A stretch of 64,000 nucleotides of DNA from Enterobacter sp. Cy-643 (lineage in GTDB: Bacteria; Pseudomonadota; Gammaproteobacteria; Enterobacterales; Enterobacteriaceae). Below, in pieces: positions 30,258 to 38,649 of the stretch (position 1 is its first letter; every line of letters begins with the position of its first letter). Position numbers and translations under genes: made by a program. The notes under the pieces were generated by a model. The model was given only the letters and a program-made list of their open reading frames with translations, was not told the origin of the DNA and did no database searches. The stretch covers positions 62,001 to 126,000 of the forward strand of contig NZ_VWWV01000004.1 of assembly GCF_011752815.1 (NCBI RefSeq). The letters run 5' to 3'.

Positions 30258-31064
30258 TTGAAAAAATCTCTGGCAATCTCGGCATTTGCTTTATCTCTTT
30301 TATTTCCTGTATTAGCCCAGGCTGAAGATGGAAAAGCTTATTTAACCGTTGGCGGCGGCGTCGCGTTTGCGCCGGCTTATCAGGGGGCGGATAAATATCG
30401 GCCAACGGCGCTTTACGATTTGAGCATCGGCTACAGTCACGGAAGCTGGGGCAGCGTGAGTCTTGGGAATAATGGCCTTAGTTGGGCGCTGCCGCTGGAT
30501 GAGCCTTTTGGCGTGGCGCTCTTGCTTGATTACGACTCAGGCCGGGATGAAGTTATTAAGACGCTCGATGGCAAAGACAGAACGCTTAAGGGCATGGGCG
30601 ACCTGGGGGGCGCTTTGCAGGCGGGCGTGGAGCTAAGCTATCTGTTGGATCCCTTCCGCAGCTATGTAAAGGTGCTACAGGCGACGAAGAAAAGGCATTA
30701 TGGCGGAGAGGATTTAGGCCGCACTTTACTGGCTGAGCTGGGGGTTGGCACCGTAACGCCTCTTAACGATCGGTTCTCTCTGCAAACAAATCTCTCCACA
30801 ACGTGGGCGAACAGCGGCTATCAACGCGGCTATTTTGGCGTGACTCCCGAGCAGGCGCAGCGCACGGCCTTTTCTACCTGGCGACCAGGCAGTGGTTTTA
30901 AGGATGTCACGCTGACCGCAGCGCTAAATTATGAATGGACCCAAAATATTGCGCTACAGGCGGGGGCGGGAGTCACCGCCTTAGTGGGTGATGCCGCCGA
31001 CAGCCCAATTGTTGCAAAGAAAGTGGCCACGCTGAGTTTTGTCAGCGCCAGCTACAGTTTCTGA
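30258..31064 (+). CDS. MipA/OmpV-family outer membrane protein
   Basis: Outer-membrane beta-barrel protein of 268 residues with a Sec signal peptide (KKSLAISAFALSLLFPVLAQA) and a barrel with many alternating aromatic strands ending in a C-terminal Phe (SASYSF), the usual BAM signal. Sequence style (GGGVAFAPAYQGADKYR, DLGRTLLAELGVGT) fits the MipA/OmpV family, members of which interact with murein enzymes or act in osmoadaptation and drug uptake. The start codon is TTG at 30258, with AGGA eight bases upstream. E. coli lacks this gene between yiaF and yiaG. Confidence 0.85.
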   Translation: MKKSLAISAFALSLLFPVLAQAEDGKAYLTVGGGVAFAPAYQGADKYRPTALYDLSIGYSHGSWGSVSLGNNGLSWALPLDEPFGVALLLDYDSGRDEVIKTLDGKDRTLKGMGDLGGALQAGVELSYLLDPFRSYVKVLQATKKRHYGGEDLGRTLLAELGVGTVTPLNDRFSLQTNLSTTWANSGYQRGYFGVTPEQAQRTAFSTWRPGSGFKDVTLTAALNYEWTQNIALQAGAGVTALVGDAADSPIVAKKVATLSFVSASYSF

Positions 31065-31336
31065 TATTAGTCCTGGACGAGAATGTGTTTGCATAAGCGG
31101 CCAGATTAGCGGCCGCTTTATTATTTACTCTGCATGACTAAACCTTGCAAAATAGAAGGTCTTTGTTATTCCTCAGCCAGTGCCTTGCCAAAGTTCAGGC
31201 TGAGAGAGGCAAAGCTTGCTCAGAGCGGAAAGAGATTATCGCGAAAGGGTATCTTGCGAAGGGCGGTTGGACTATTCTTAGCATCGTTATTGGGTGGCAT
31301 TTGCCAGGTAGTGCATTGGTGACAGGAGTAGAAATG

Positions 31337-32047
31337 ATGGCGACAGGTAAGTCCTGGTCTCGCTGGTTTGCGCCGCTGGCGGCGTTATTAATGGTGGTGA
31401 GCCTGAGTGGTTGCTTCGATAAAGAAGGCGACCAGCGCAAGGCGTTCATCGATTTTCTGCAAAACACGGCTATGCGTAGCGGCGATCGCCTGCCGACGCT
31501 AACGTCCGATCAGAAAAAACAGTTTGGCCCGCTGGTCTCTGACTACGCCATTCTGTACGGTTTTTCCCAGCAGGTTAGCCAGGCCATGGACGAAGGCATG
31601 AAGCCGGTTGTGGATAGCGTGAACAGCATCCGCGCTCCGCAGGATTACATGACCCAGCGCGACGCGCTGCGCCAGGCTAACGGTTCGCTGAACGTTTTGG
31701 GTCAGCAGGTTCAGAATGCCAAGATGCAGGCCGACGGTGCGCTTGCAGCGCTGAAGCAGCCTGACGATCTGAAAACCGTTTACTATCAGGTTTACCAGAA
31801 AGTTGTCACCGGCCCGGCGAACGCTATGGCACCGCTGATCCCAGCCGCGCAGACCCTGACCCAGCAGCTGGTGCAGGTGGGTGATTTTATCGCGCAGCAG
31901 GGAACGCAGGTTGGCTTTGCTAACGGCGGGATTCAGTTCCCGACTTCCCAGCAGGCAAGCCAGTACAACTCGCTGATTGGTCCGCTGTCCGCTCAGCACC
32001 AGGCATTTACTCAGGCCTGGGCCGCAGCGCAGACGGCTACGCAGTAA
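31337..32047 (+). CDS. yiaF: YiaF, predicted lipoprotein (DUF3053)
   Basis: Lipoprotein of 236 residues, the same length as E. coli YiaF, with signal peptide and lipobox LSGC (MATGKSWSRWFAPLAALLMV then VSLSGCFDKE). The mature part is helical and Gln/Ala-rich. GGAG at 31324-31327 supports either ATG 31334 or 31337; the latter agrees with E. coli. Function is unknown. The gene keeps its E. coli neighbours yiaG and ghrB, though accessory genes have come in on both sides. Confidence 0.93.
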   Translation: MATGKSWSRWFAPLAALLMVVSLSGCFDKEGDQRKAFIDFLQNTAMRSGDRLPTLTSDQKKQFGPLVSDYAILYGFSQQVSQAMDEGMKPVVDSVNSIRAPQDYMTQRDALRQANGSLNVLGQQVQNAKMQADGALAALKQPDDLKTVYYQVYQKVVTGPANAMAPLIPAAQTLTQQLVQVGDFIAQQGTQVGFANGGIQFPTSQQASQYNSLIGPLSAQHQAFTQAWAAAQTATQ

Positions 32048-32062
32048 GTTTTATGCTCTAAG

Positions 32063-32100
32063 AAAAAGCGGAGCGCTTCACGGCGACTCCGCTTTTTTTA
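32063..32100 (+). terminator. yiaF terminator
   Basis: AAAAGCGGAG at 32066-32075 pairs with CTCCGC plus a run of T at 32087-32099; it follows the yiaF stop by about 15 bp. Confidence 0.8.
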
Positions 32101-32220
32101 TGGCTGATATTCTCGATAAAAGTATGGCCTGCTGGGTTATTTAATAAACGCTTTTTATTTACTTGCCGGATTTTAAAATATACCCTTTTAAAAGGACTTA
32201 ATAATTAGCACGGAGCGGCT

Positions 32221-32775
32221 ATGTATTACACATCCTGCTTTACTGAAGAATACAAGGATGTGTGCCAGCAGCAAAAAACTGAAGATATCAGATTTACTAA
32301 GGGTGTTATTTATCTGTTAAAGAATGGTGGCGTTATTGGTGATATGTTGAAGATTTACTTTTCCGAGCTTTTTAAATTTAAGACATCTGCACAACTAAAA
32401 TACATCCAGAAAAAACTGATGGCTGTAAATGTCCATGTTGCTACTGGAGCCTTTATCAAGAGTGGGTTTGCATTAGCTATTGCAAGTTCAGTTGCTATTA
32501 AAATGAGGTTGAGTTTCAACATACAGATGTTAGCAGGCCATATGTCGAGTGGAGTAATAATGGCGACGGGCATGTATGGTTCAGTTCAGAAAGCCGCAGA
32601 TAGTGCACAGCGACTTAGTGCCTCGTATCCTGGCTACTATGCTGCGCTATACGCACAAGGTCTGGAAATGATGTATTTCCTCATAGAGCCATTGTTTCAA
32701 CATTCTCGTGCACGGGATGTACTTCGAGCATCAGATGACGAAATTATCGACATTGTCACTGGCATGGCTCGATAA
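32221..32775 (+). CDS. Unknown 184-residue protein with hydrophobic hairpin
   Basis: I do not recognise this protein. The N-terminal third is polar and helical. Residues about 75-120 hold two hydrophobic segments (FIKSGFALAIASSVAIKM and MLAGHMSSGVIMATGMYGSV) that could form a membrane hairpin, and a helical tail follows. GGAG at 32212-32215 precedes the ATG. The sequence is AT-rich compared with yiaF and ghrB, suggesting transfer. Only 2 bp separate it from the first of two tandem small membrane-protein genes, so the three form a cassette. A membrane-acting toxin with immunity genes is one reading; no homology supports it directly. Confidence 0.6.
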   Translation: MYYTSCFTEEYKDVCQQQKTEDIRFTKGVIYLLKNGGVIGDMLKIYFSELFKFKTSAQLKYIQKKLMAVNVHVATGAFIKSGFALAIASSVAIKMRLSFNIQMLAGHMSSGVIMATGMYGSVQKAADSAQRLSASYPGYYAALYAQGLEMMYFLIEPLFQHSRARDVLRASDDEIIDIVTGMAR

Positions 32776-32777
32776 CT

Positions 32778-32966
32778 ATGATGAATCTGATAAAGAGATT
32801 TTTTAGGCGGGTGTTTAAGTCTCTTGTTGGGCTATATGCCCCGCAGTTAATCATCATTGTATACGCAGTAGTGCAGATTCACTTTTTTCCAGGTGCTCCA
32901 CTTTGGCTTGTGCCAGTTTTCGCTATATTCATAATTTATATATTTGCACGCTATGTAAGATGGTAG
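32778..32966 (+). CDS. Small two-helix membrane protein, paralogue 1
   Basis: Protein of 62 residues with a basic N-terminus (MMNLIKRFFRRVFKSL) and two hydrophobic segments separated by a PGAPLW turn, ending ARYVRW. It is clearly paralogous to the next gene: shared MMN-IKRF pattern, -FFP-x-G-x-x-W turn, IIYI/MIYI and ARY-x-RW tail. It starts 2 bp after the upstream stop codon, without a good Shine-Dalgarno, so it is probably coupled to it. The role is unknown; small duplicated membrane proteins beside a hydrophobic protein suggest immunity. Confidence 0.6.
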   Translation: MMNLIKRFFRRVFKSLVGLYAPQLIIIVYAVVQIHFFPGAPLWLVPVFAIFIIYIFARYVRW

Positions 32967-32988
32967 TGGGCATATTGCTTCTTAATTG

Positions 32989-33276
32989 CAGGAAATGATT
33001 CCATAGTTATGATGAATATGATTAAAAGATTCCTTAAGCGACTTTTTAGATCTTTATTGTTCCCCTCTATTCCTACAGCAGCAACGGCCTTGTTCGCTAT
33101 TCTCTGGATCTATTTTTTTCCTGATGGCCCCATCTGGCCTGTTGGTGCTTTCGCCATGTTTATGATTTATATCGTTGCCAGATACTTAAGATGGTGATGT
33201 GCAGGGCAATCTATCGTGGCTTATTGATAAAATAATTATATTTATATGCGCGTAAACATAAATACAGGAAATGATT
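32989..33276 (+). repeat. Tandem-duplication footprint around paralogue 2
   Basis: CAGGAAATGATT occurs at 32989-33000 and 33265-33276, bracketing the second small membrane-protein gene. Together with the paralogy of the two genes this marks a gene-plus-spacer duplication. Confidence 0.5.
33009..33197 (+). CDS. Small two-helix membrane protein, paralogue 2
   Basis: Protein of 62 residues and tandem paralogue of the preceding gene, with the same architecture: basic start MMNMIKRFLKRLFRSL, first helix, YFFPDGPIWPVG turn, second helix, tail ARYLRW. The two differ at many positions in the first helix, so the duplication is not recent or the copies diverged under selection. The 12-mer CAGGAAATGATT lies before this gene (32989-33000) and again after it (33265-33276), as expected from duplication of a unit. 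Function is unknown. Confidence 0.6.
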   Translation: MMNMIKRFLKRLFRSLLFPSIPTAATALFAILWIYFFPDGPIWPVGAFAMFMIYIVARYLRW

Positions 33277-33366
33277 ATGCGGTATAAGACTTAGGCTGAG
33301 TCCGTCTTATACCGGCATAACGTCATTTATTCGACGGGCTAGCTTTTTTCTGGCCCGCCGAAAAAA

Positions 33367-34341
33367 CTATTTCAGCACCTGCGGATTGACGCAGTTCACT
33401 TCCACCTTGCCGGTTAGCGCGGTAATCAGGTTTTCCACCGCGCATTCCGCCATGCCGTAGCGGGTTTCATGGGTGGCGGAACCGATGTGCGGCAGGGCGA
33501 CTACGTTCGGCATGCCGAGCAGCGGGGAATCCAGCGGCAGCGGCTCCTGTTCGAACACATCCAGCCCGGCGGCGTGAATTTTTCCCGCTTCCAGCGCCTG
33601 AATCAGCGCTTTCTCGTCCACCACCGGGCCGCGGCCGACGTTGATTAAAATGGCGGAAGACTTCATTTTCGCGATTTGTTCTGCGCCAATCAGGTGGCGG
33701 GTTTCGTCGCTCAGCGGCAGCAGAATACAAACGAAGTCAGACTCGGCCAGCAGAGTATCGAGGTCACAGTAGCGGGCGTTAAAGCGCTCTTCCGCTTCTT
33801 TATGCTGGCGGCGGGCGTTGTACAGAATCGGCATGCTGAAGCCGAAATGCGCCCGCTGCGCCAGCGCCAGACCGATGCGCCCCATTCCCAGAATGCCGAG
33901 CGTTTTATGATGCACGTCGATACCAAACCAGTCAGCGCCAATACTGCTTTGCCATTCGCCCACCTTCACGCGCTCGGCCACTTCCACCACGCGGCGTGCG
34001 CTGGAGAGGATCAGCGCCATGGCGGTGTCGGCGACGGTTTCGGTCAGCACCGTTGGGGTGTGCATCAGCACAACGCCGCGTTCGTTCAGGGCGTCCACAT
34101 TGAAGTTATCGTAGCCGACTGAAACGGTAGAAGCCGCGCGCAGCTTTGGTGTATTAGCGAGAAACCCAGCGTCGACTTTGCCCCCAGATCCTAAAATCCC
34201 TTCTGCATTGGCGAACAGCGCTGCGTTCGCTTGCACGGTTTCCGGGCTGATGTCGTCCAGTTGAGTGACGGTAAAGTGGCTTTCAAGGCGGGACAGCAGG
34301 TTGTCAGGCAGCGCCTTGTAGAGGATGACGGACGGCTTCAT
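33367..34341 (-). CDS. ghrB: 2-ketoaldonate/glyoxylate reductase GhrB (KguD role)
   Basis: NADPH-dependent D-2-hydroxyacid dehydrogenase of 324 residues, equal to E. coli GhrB. It has the Rossmann motif [17 protein letters not shown] and the catalytic Arg/Glu/His set of the family ([31 protein letters not shown]). GhrB reduces glyoxylate, hydroxypyruvate and 2-ketogluconate. Here it is the last gene of a cluster with a 2-ketogluconate-type transporter, kinase and epimerase, so its likely main role is KguD: reduction of 2-keto-6-phosphogluconate to 6-phosphogluconate. In E. coli K-12 the gene stands alone. Confidence 0.94.
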   Translation of the reverse strand: MKPSVILYKALPDNLLSRLESHFTVTQLDDISPETVQANAALFANAEGILGSGGKVDAGFLANTPKLRAASTVSVGYDNFNVDALNERGVVLMHTPTVLTETVADTAMALILSSARRVVEVAERVKVGEWQSSIGADWFGIDVHHKTLGILGMGRIGLALAQRAHFGFSMPILYNARRQHKEAEERFNARYCDLDTLLAESDFVCILLPLSDETRHLIGAEQIAKMKSSAILINVGRGPVVDEKALIQALEAGKIHAAGLDVFEQEPLPLDSPLLGMPNVVALPHIGSATHETRYGMAECAVENLITALTGKVEVNCVNPQVLK

Positions 34342-34397
34342 GAGATTCTCCGTTTTCGGTTAAACGCGAACCGGGCGACAGAGCGCCCGGTGCGGAG

Positions 34398-35681
34398 TCA
34401 GGCGTGATGTGCGCCGGACGGGATTTGTTGATGATGAGCAGGCTTCACAATCAGAGTAAGCCATACCGAGGCGAGCAGCGCCAGCCCCATAAAGACATAG
34501 GAGGCAGACGGGCTGCCGGTGGCACCGTTCAGATAGCCCACAAACCAGGAGCCGACGAAGGAGCCCAGCGCGCCCATGCTGTTAATTAAGGCCATCGCGC
34601 CGCCGGCAACGTTCTTCGGCAGCATCTCCGGGATAATGGCGAAGAACGGGCCATAAGGGGCGTACATGGCCGCGCCGGCGATCACCAGCAGCGTATAAGA
34701 CACCCAGAAATGGTTGGCGCCAACCAGCCACGAGCCGAGGAACGCCAGAGCGCCAATCAGCAGCAGCGGCCAGACAAACAGCTTCCGGTTTTGCATTTTG
34801 TCCGACGCCCAGGAGACGGCGATCATCGCGATGGTCGCGGCCAGATAAGGCACGGAAGAGAGCCAGCCGACCTCCACCATTCCCATGCCTGCCGCGCCCG
34901 CGCTGCGGATAATCGACGGCAGCCACAGCACGAAACCGTACACGCCGATGCTCCAGGCAAAATACTGCATACACAGAATAACCACGTTACGTGACCGGAA
35001 GGCTTCACTGTAGTTACGCACGGCTTTGATACCTTCCTGCTCTTTCTGTAACTGCGCCTGCAGTGCGGATTTTTCACTGTCGGACAGCCAGCCCACCTGG
35101 GCCGGTTTATCTTTTACCAGCATCCACCAGGCAAACGCCCAGATAACCGCCGGGATCCCTTCGATGATAAACATCTCGCGCCAGCCGAAGGCCTGAATCA
35201 GGTAGCCCGAAACGACCGACATCCACAGCACGGTGACCGGGTTGCCGAGGATCAGGAAGGTATTGGCGCGTGAGCGTTCGGATTTGGTAAACCAGTTGCT
35301 GATGTAAATCAGCATCGCTGGCATCACCGCCGCTTCTACCACGCCGAGGACAAAGCGGATGGCGGCCAGCATTGGAATGTTACTCACCACGCCGGTGAGT
35401 GACGCACAGCCACCCCACAGAATCAGGCAGACGAAGATAAGTTTGCGCACGCTGCGGCGCTCGGCGTACATCGCCCCGGGGATCTGGAAGAAGAAGTAGC
35501 CGAGGAAAAACAGCGCCCCCAGCAGCGATGAAATGCCTTTGGTGATGCCGAGATCGTCGTTGATGCCTGCGGCGGAGGCGAAACTGAAATTAGCGCGGTC
35601 GAGGTAAGCCAGGCTATACGTGATAAACACGATAGGCATGATGTACCACCAGCGCTTTGGCGCGATTGTCTGGTTTTTCAT
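34398..35681 (-). CDS. kguT: MFS anion:cation symporter, probable 2-ketogluconate transporter (KguT)
   Basis: Inner-membrane major facilitator protein of 427 residues with twelve hydrophobic segments, of the ACS family. The N-terminal signature YSLAYLDRANFSFASAAGI is typical, and FLGYFFFQIPGAMYAERRSVR is the loop after TM2. Its place between kguK-like and ghrB genes gives the substrate assignment, 2-ketogluconate, by comparison with the Pseudomonas kguE-kguK-kguT-kguD operon; the sequence alone would only say organic-anion or sugar-acid transporter. Gaps to the neighbouring genes are 56 and 68 bp. Confidence 0.82.
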   Translation of the reverse strand: MKNQTIAPKRWWYIMPIVFITYSLAYLDRANFSFASAAGINDDLGITKGISSLLGALFFLGYFFFQIPGAMYAERRSVRKLIFVCLILWGGCASLTGVVSNIPMLAAIRFVLGVVEAAVMPAMLIYISNWFTKSERSRANTFLILGNPVTVLWMSVVSGYLIQAFGWREMFIIEGIPAVIWAFAWWMLVKDKPAQVGWLSDSEKSALQAQLQKEQEGIKAVRNYSEAFRSRNVVILCMQYFAWSIGVYGFVLWLPSIIRSAGAAGMGMVEVGWLSSVPYLAATIAMIAVSWASDKMQNRKLFVWPLLLIGALAFLGSWLVGANHFWVSYTLLVIAGAAMYAPYGPFFAIIPEMLPKNVAGGAMALINSMGALGSFVGSWFVGYLNGATGSPSASYVFMGLALLASVWLTLIVKPAHHQQIPSGAHHA

Positions 35682-35749
35682 GAGAAAGCCTCTGTTTTGA
35701 GGTTAACCGTATCGCTTTGTATGTAGGGTACAGAGCGATGGGGTCGGGT

Positions 35750-36685
35750 TTATTCGCCCAGTGCGCTTCGGGTCGGTAGCCCTTCGCTGTCACCGATGAC
35801 CTGTATTGCCAGTGAGCCGATTTTGTTGCCCCGGCTGACGGCCTGATGCAAAGATTTCCCTTCCAGCAGGGCGCTTATCACCCCGACCGCAAAGCCGTCT
35901 CCGGCCCCCACGGTGTCCACTACGTTTTCCACTTTTACCGCCGCGACGGCGCCTTTCTCGCCGTCTGCGGTTTTATACCAGGCACCATCCGCGCCGGTTT
36001 TTAGCACCACGACCTTCACGCCCTGATGCAGATAAAAATCGGCGATCCCTTCAGGCGTGTTTTGACCGGTCAGCACAATGCCCTCCTTAACACCGGGCAG
36101 CACCCAGTCGGCCTGGAATGCCAGCTGATTAATCTGCTTCACCATTTCGGCTTCGCTGCGCCACAGCACCGGGCGCAGATTTGGATCGAAGGAGAGTGTT
36201 TTTCCCTGCTGTTTCATCGTTTTGGCCGCGTGGTTCAGCAGCGCCAGAGAGGTTTCTGAGAGTGCCGCCGCCACGCCGCTCAGGTGCAGATGGCGAGCCG
36301 AAAGAAAGTACTCCGCATTGAAGTCAGCCACCGACAGATGGCTGGCGGCAGAGTCTTTACGGAAATATTCCACAATGGGATCGGTTCCATCTTCGACTTT
36401 GGATTTGAGCTGAAAACCGGTGCGATACTGCCCATCGACGTTCACACCGCGGCTGTCGATGTTTTCTTTCGCCAGCTGTTGCAGCACGTAGCGGCCAAAG
36501 GAGTCATTGCCTACGCGGCTTACCCAGCCCACGTTCAGGCCCAGGCGAGCCAGCCCCGTGGCGACATTTAACTCCGCGCCAGCCGCGCGTTTCACAAAAT
36601 GTTCGGCGGCGGCAAGATCGCCGGTTTCGCTGGCGACAAACATCGCCATCGCTTCACCTATCGTGATGACATCCAGCTGATGCAT
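35750..36685 (-). CDS. kguK: PfkB-family kinase, probable 2-ketogluconokinase (KguK)
   Basis: Sugar kinase of 311 residues in the ribokinase/PfkB family. It has the N-terminal GAELNVATGLARLG substrate region and the C-terminal signature DTVGAGDGFAVGVISALL, with the catalytic Asp. It resembles 2-keto-3-deoxygluconate kinases. In this operon, with KguE, KguT and a KguD-type reductase, the expected reaction is ATP-dependent phosphorylation of 2-ketogluconate to 2-keto-6-phosphogluconate. KDG kinase activity is the alternative. It starts 2 bp after the kguE stop. Confidence 0.83.
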   Translation of the reverse strand: MHQLDVITIGEAMAMFVASETGDLAAAEHFVKRAAGAELNVATGLARLGLNVGWVSRVGNDSFGRYVLQQLAKENIDSRGVNVDGQYRTGFQLKSKVEDGTDPIVEYFRKDSAASHLSVADFNAEYFLSARHLHLSGVAAALSETSLALLNHAAKTMKQQGKTLSFDPNLRPVLWRSEAEMVKQINQLAFQADWVLPGVKEGIVLTGQNTPEGIADFYLHQGVKVVVLKTGADGAWYKTADGEKGAVAAVKVENVVDTVGAGDGFAVGVISALLEGKSLHQAVSRGNKIGSLAIQVIGDSEGLPTRSALGE

Positions 36686-36687
36686 GG

Positions 36688-37437
36688 TTATTCCTCGCGT
36701 AAAAGATTGACGTAATGACGGGTAACCGCGACCAGGTCTCGTCCTTCCAGCGGAAACTCAATGCCGCGTGGGACATCTCCCGGCAGCATATCCAGCAGCC
36801 CTTTCCAGTCTGAACTGGCGTCATCCAGCGCTACAGCGCGGTAACGGTTATGCCGGGCAGTCGCTGTTTTAACGTGGATATAGCTTACGGAAGGTGCCAG
36901 CGCGCTGGCGGCCTGCTGTGGAGAGTCGTCCACCCACAGCCAGTTGGCCATATCGAAGGTGAGTGTCACCGGCAGATTGTGAACGCCGCAGGCGGCCTGG
37001 AAGCGCTGCATCGGCGCAAGTTTGCCGCCGTCGGTTTGGTCGTTTTCCACCACCAACGCAACGGGGCTTTCGCTGAGCCACTGTTTCAGCGTGTCGAATG
37101 CCCGGGTATGGTTAAAATGCCCCAGAGAGAGCTTCAGCCAGCGGGCTTTTAACTGGTGGGCTTCCTGCAGAAGCGATGGGATCAGCGGGTTTAGATTGCC
37201 TTCACCCGTGAACAGCGGCTCCGGTGCGGAATAGCAGGCCTCAAGCCCGTTCTGGGTAATTTCGCCGGCCACGGTCGACAGAAAATCTAGCTGGCTGGTG
37301 GTGAACAGTTCGCGGCGGATTTCGACGCCGTCGGCCCCCGCTTCAGCAATGATGGGCAGCACCGCCTGTTGGCCACCGAGGGCGGCAAGGCGGTCGTGGC
37401 CGTAGGCGGCGGTGACGACAATAATTTTTCGCGGCAT
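36688..37437 (-). CDS. kguE: Sugar phosphate isomerase/epimerase-like protein (KguE)
   Basis: TIM-barrel protein of 249 residues of the AP-endonuclease 2/xylose-isomerase-like superfamily. Metal-site-type residues occur in ADGVEIRREL, VALVVENDQTDGG, LTFDMANWLW and SYIHVKTATA. It corresponds to KguE of Pseudomonas 2-ketogluconate operons, whose exact reaction is not settled. It is the first gene after the operator at 37487 and is tightly coupled to kguK. Confidence 0.8.
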   Translation of the reverse strand: MPRKIIVVTAAYGHDRLAALGGQQAVLPIIAEAGADGVEIRRELFTTSQLDFLSTVAGEITQNGLEACYSAPEPLFTGEGNLNPLIPSLLQEAHQLKARWLKLSLGHFNHTRAFDTLKQWLSESPVALVVENDQTDGGKLAPMQRFQAACGVHNLPVTLTFDMANWLWVDDSPQQAASALAPSVSYIHVKTATARHNRYRAVALDDASSDWKGLLDMLPGDVPRGIEFPLEGRDLVAVTRHYVNLLREE

Positions 37438-37486
37438 GGTGGTCTCCAGGCGATAACAACGAACGACGGATGCTATTTACGCTAGA

Positions 37487-37500
37487 TGGAACCGGTTCCA
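37487..37500. promoter_or_regulatory. LacI/PtxS-type operator of the kgu operon
   Basis: TGGAACCGGTTCCA is a perfect 14-bp palindrome with the central CG typical of LacI-family sites. It differs at one position per half from the PtxS site TGAAACCGGTTTCA of Pseudomonas. It lies 50 bp upstream of the kguE start and just downstream of the LacI gene. Confidence 0.75.
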
Positions 37501-37550
37501 AAGAAAAGATCATGCTTACCAATTTTTGAGCGCCATCACGAACAAAATAT

Positions 37551-38570
37551 TTAGCGAGAGGTGGAGCCGCGCACGATAAGCTCGCCGGAGAATAGCTGTT
37601 CACGTACTGTTTCAGCGGCGCCCTCAATGCGCCTCACGACCTGCTCCAGCGCGGCGTAGCCTATTTGCCAGGTGGGTTGCTTGAGCGTGGTAATACCGAC
37701 CCCGGCAAGCTCCGCCCACTCCAGCTCGTCAAACCCCAACAGCCCGATATCGCTGCCCCAGCTCAGGCCGAGGCGGCGCATTGCGCGGGCAACCTGCAGC
37801 GTTAGCGCGCCGTTGGCGGAGATCACCGCTTTACGCATACCGCGGTGGCGGGAGTGGAACTCGCGAAGCGTGTTGTCTATTCGTTCTGCTTCATGCAGCG
37901 GTGTTTCGGCATTTTCGGCAATTATGCCGGAATGGCAGGCTAATGTGCTGCGAAATGCTCGCAACCGCTCATGGCGGGTGTTCACCATGCCAAGCGGTTC
38001 GCTCAGGAAAAGGAGAGCTTCGAAGCCCTGCTCGATGAGATGTTCGGTGGCGGTTGTCGCGGCCTGAATATTATCCAGCCCGACCATATCACAGGCAAAG
38101 TCCGGGATTTTGCGGTCGATAAGCACCATCGGCAGCGCGGACTGTTGCAGGCGGTTAAGCCCCTCTTCACGCATGCCGACCGCATTGACCACGATCCCCT
38201 CCACCTGGTAGCTGCGCAGCAGGTCGAGATAATGTAGCTCCTGATCGACTTCGTTGTTGGTATTACACACCAGTGGCGTAAAGCCTTTCTCGCGGCAGGC
38301 GGCTTCTATACCGCTCAGCACGTCAACGGAATAGGGGTTGGTGATGTCGGCAATGATCAGCCCGATGAGGCGGGTGCGCCCTCGCTTCAGGCCGCGTGCC
38401 ATCTGGCTCGGGCGGTAGTCGAGTTCGGCAATGGCGCGCTCAATGCGCCCACGAAGGTCATCAGACAGCGCATGCTGCTCACCGTTAAGGTAGCGGGAAA
38501 CGCTGGTCTTTCCGGTCTTCGCCGCTTTCGCGACATCGCTTATCGTAGGGCGCGCTGCCTTGCCGTTCAT
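37551..38570 (-). CDS. ptxS: LacI-family repressor, PtxS-like
   Basis: Repressor of 339 residues with an N-terminal LacI HTH (TISDVAKAAKTGKTSVSRYL), hinge LDYRPSQMARGLKRGRT, and a periplasmic-binding-like effector domain. It is encoded directly upstream of kguE in the same orientation, as ptxS is with the kgu genes in Pseudomonas. The operator at 37487 fits this protein. A second palindrome, AGGGTTAACCCT, at 38583-38594 sits just before its start codon and may reflect autoregulation. The symbol is by analogy; the effector is presumed to be 2-ketogluconate. Confidence 0.8.
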   Translation of the reverse strand: MNGKAARPTISDVAKAAKTGKTSVSRYLNGEQHALSDDLRGRIERAIAELDYRPSQMARGLKRGRTRLIGLIIADITNPYSVDVLSGIEAACREKGFTPLVCNTNNEVDQELHYLDLLRSYQVEGIVVNAVGMREEGLNRLQQSALPMVLIDRKIPDFACDMVGLDNIQAATTATEHLIEQGFEALLFLSEPLGMVNTRHERLRAFRSTLACHSGIIAENAETPLHEAERIDNTLREFHSRHRGMRKAVISANGALTLQVARAMRRLGLSWGSDIGLLGFDELEWAELAGVGITTLKQPTWQIGYAALEQVVRRIEGAAETVREQLFSGELIVRGSTSR

Positions 38571-38582
38571 AGCCGTCTCCAG

Positions 38583-38594
38583 AGGGTTAACCCT
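38583..38594. promoter_or_regulatory. Palindrome before the LacI gene
   Basis: AGGGTTAACCCT is a perfect 12-bp palindrome 13 bp from the start codon. GGTTAACC recurs at 35701-35708 before kguT. Its sequence differs from the CG-centred site, so it is only a candidate operator. Confidence 0.3.
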
Positions 38595-38649
38595 GCGGAG
38601 AGTAACATATTTTTATGCGGGGAAAAGTGAGGTGGCGTCTTTACACCGG

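Noticed and set aside
31134-31336. Upstream extension of yiaF and a 62-codon ORF at 31134
   Set aside because: No homology, no signal peptide at the extended start, and the lipobox protein begins at 31337 with a good ribosome site.
32778-33197. Reading the two 62-residue genes as a type I toxin (Hok/Ldr-like)
   Set aside because: They have two hydrophobic segments and a C-terminal Arg-Trp, and no antisense RNA promoter is evident; immunity-like or unknown is a better description.
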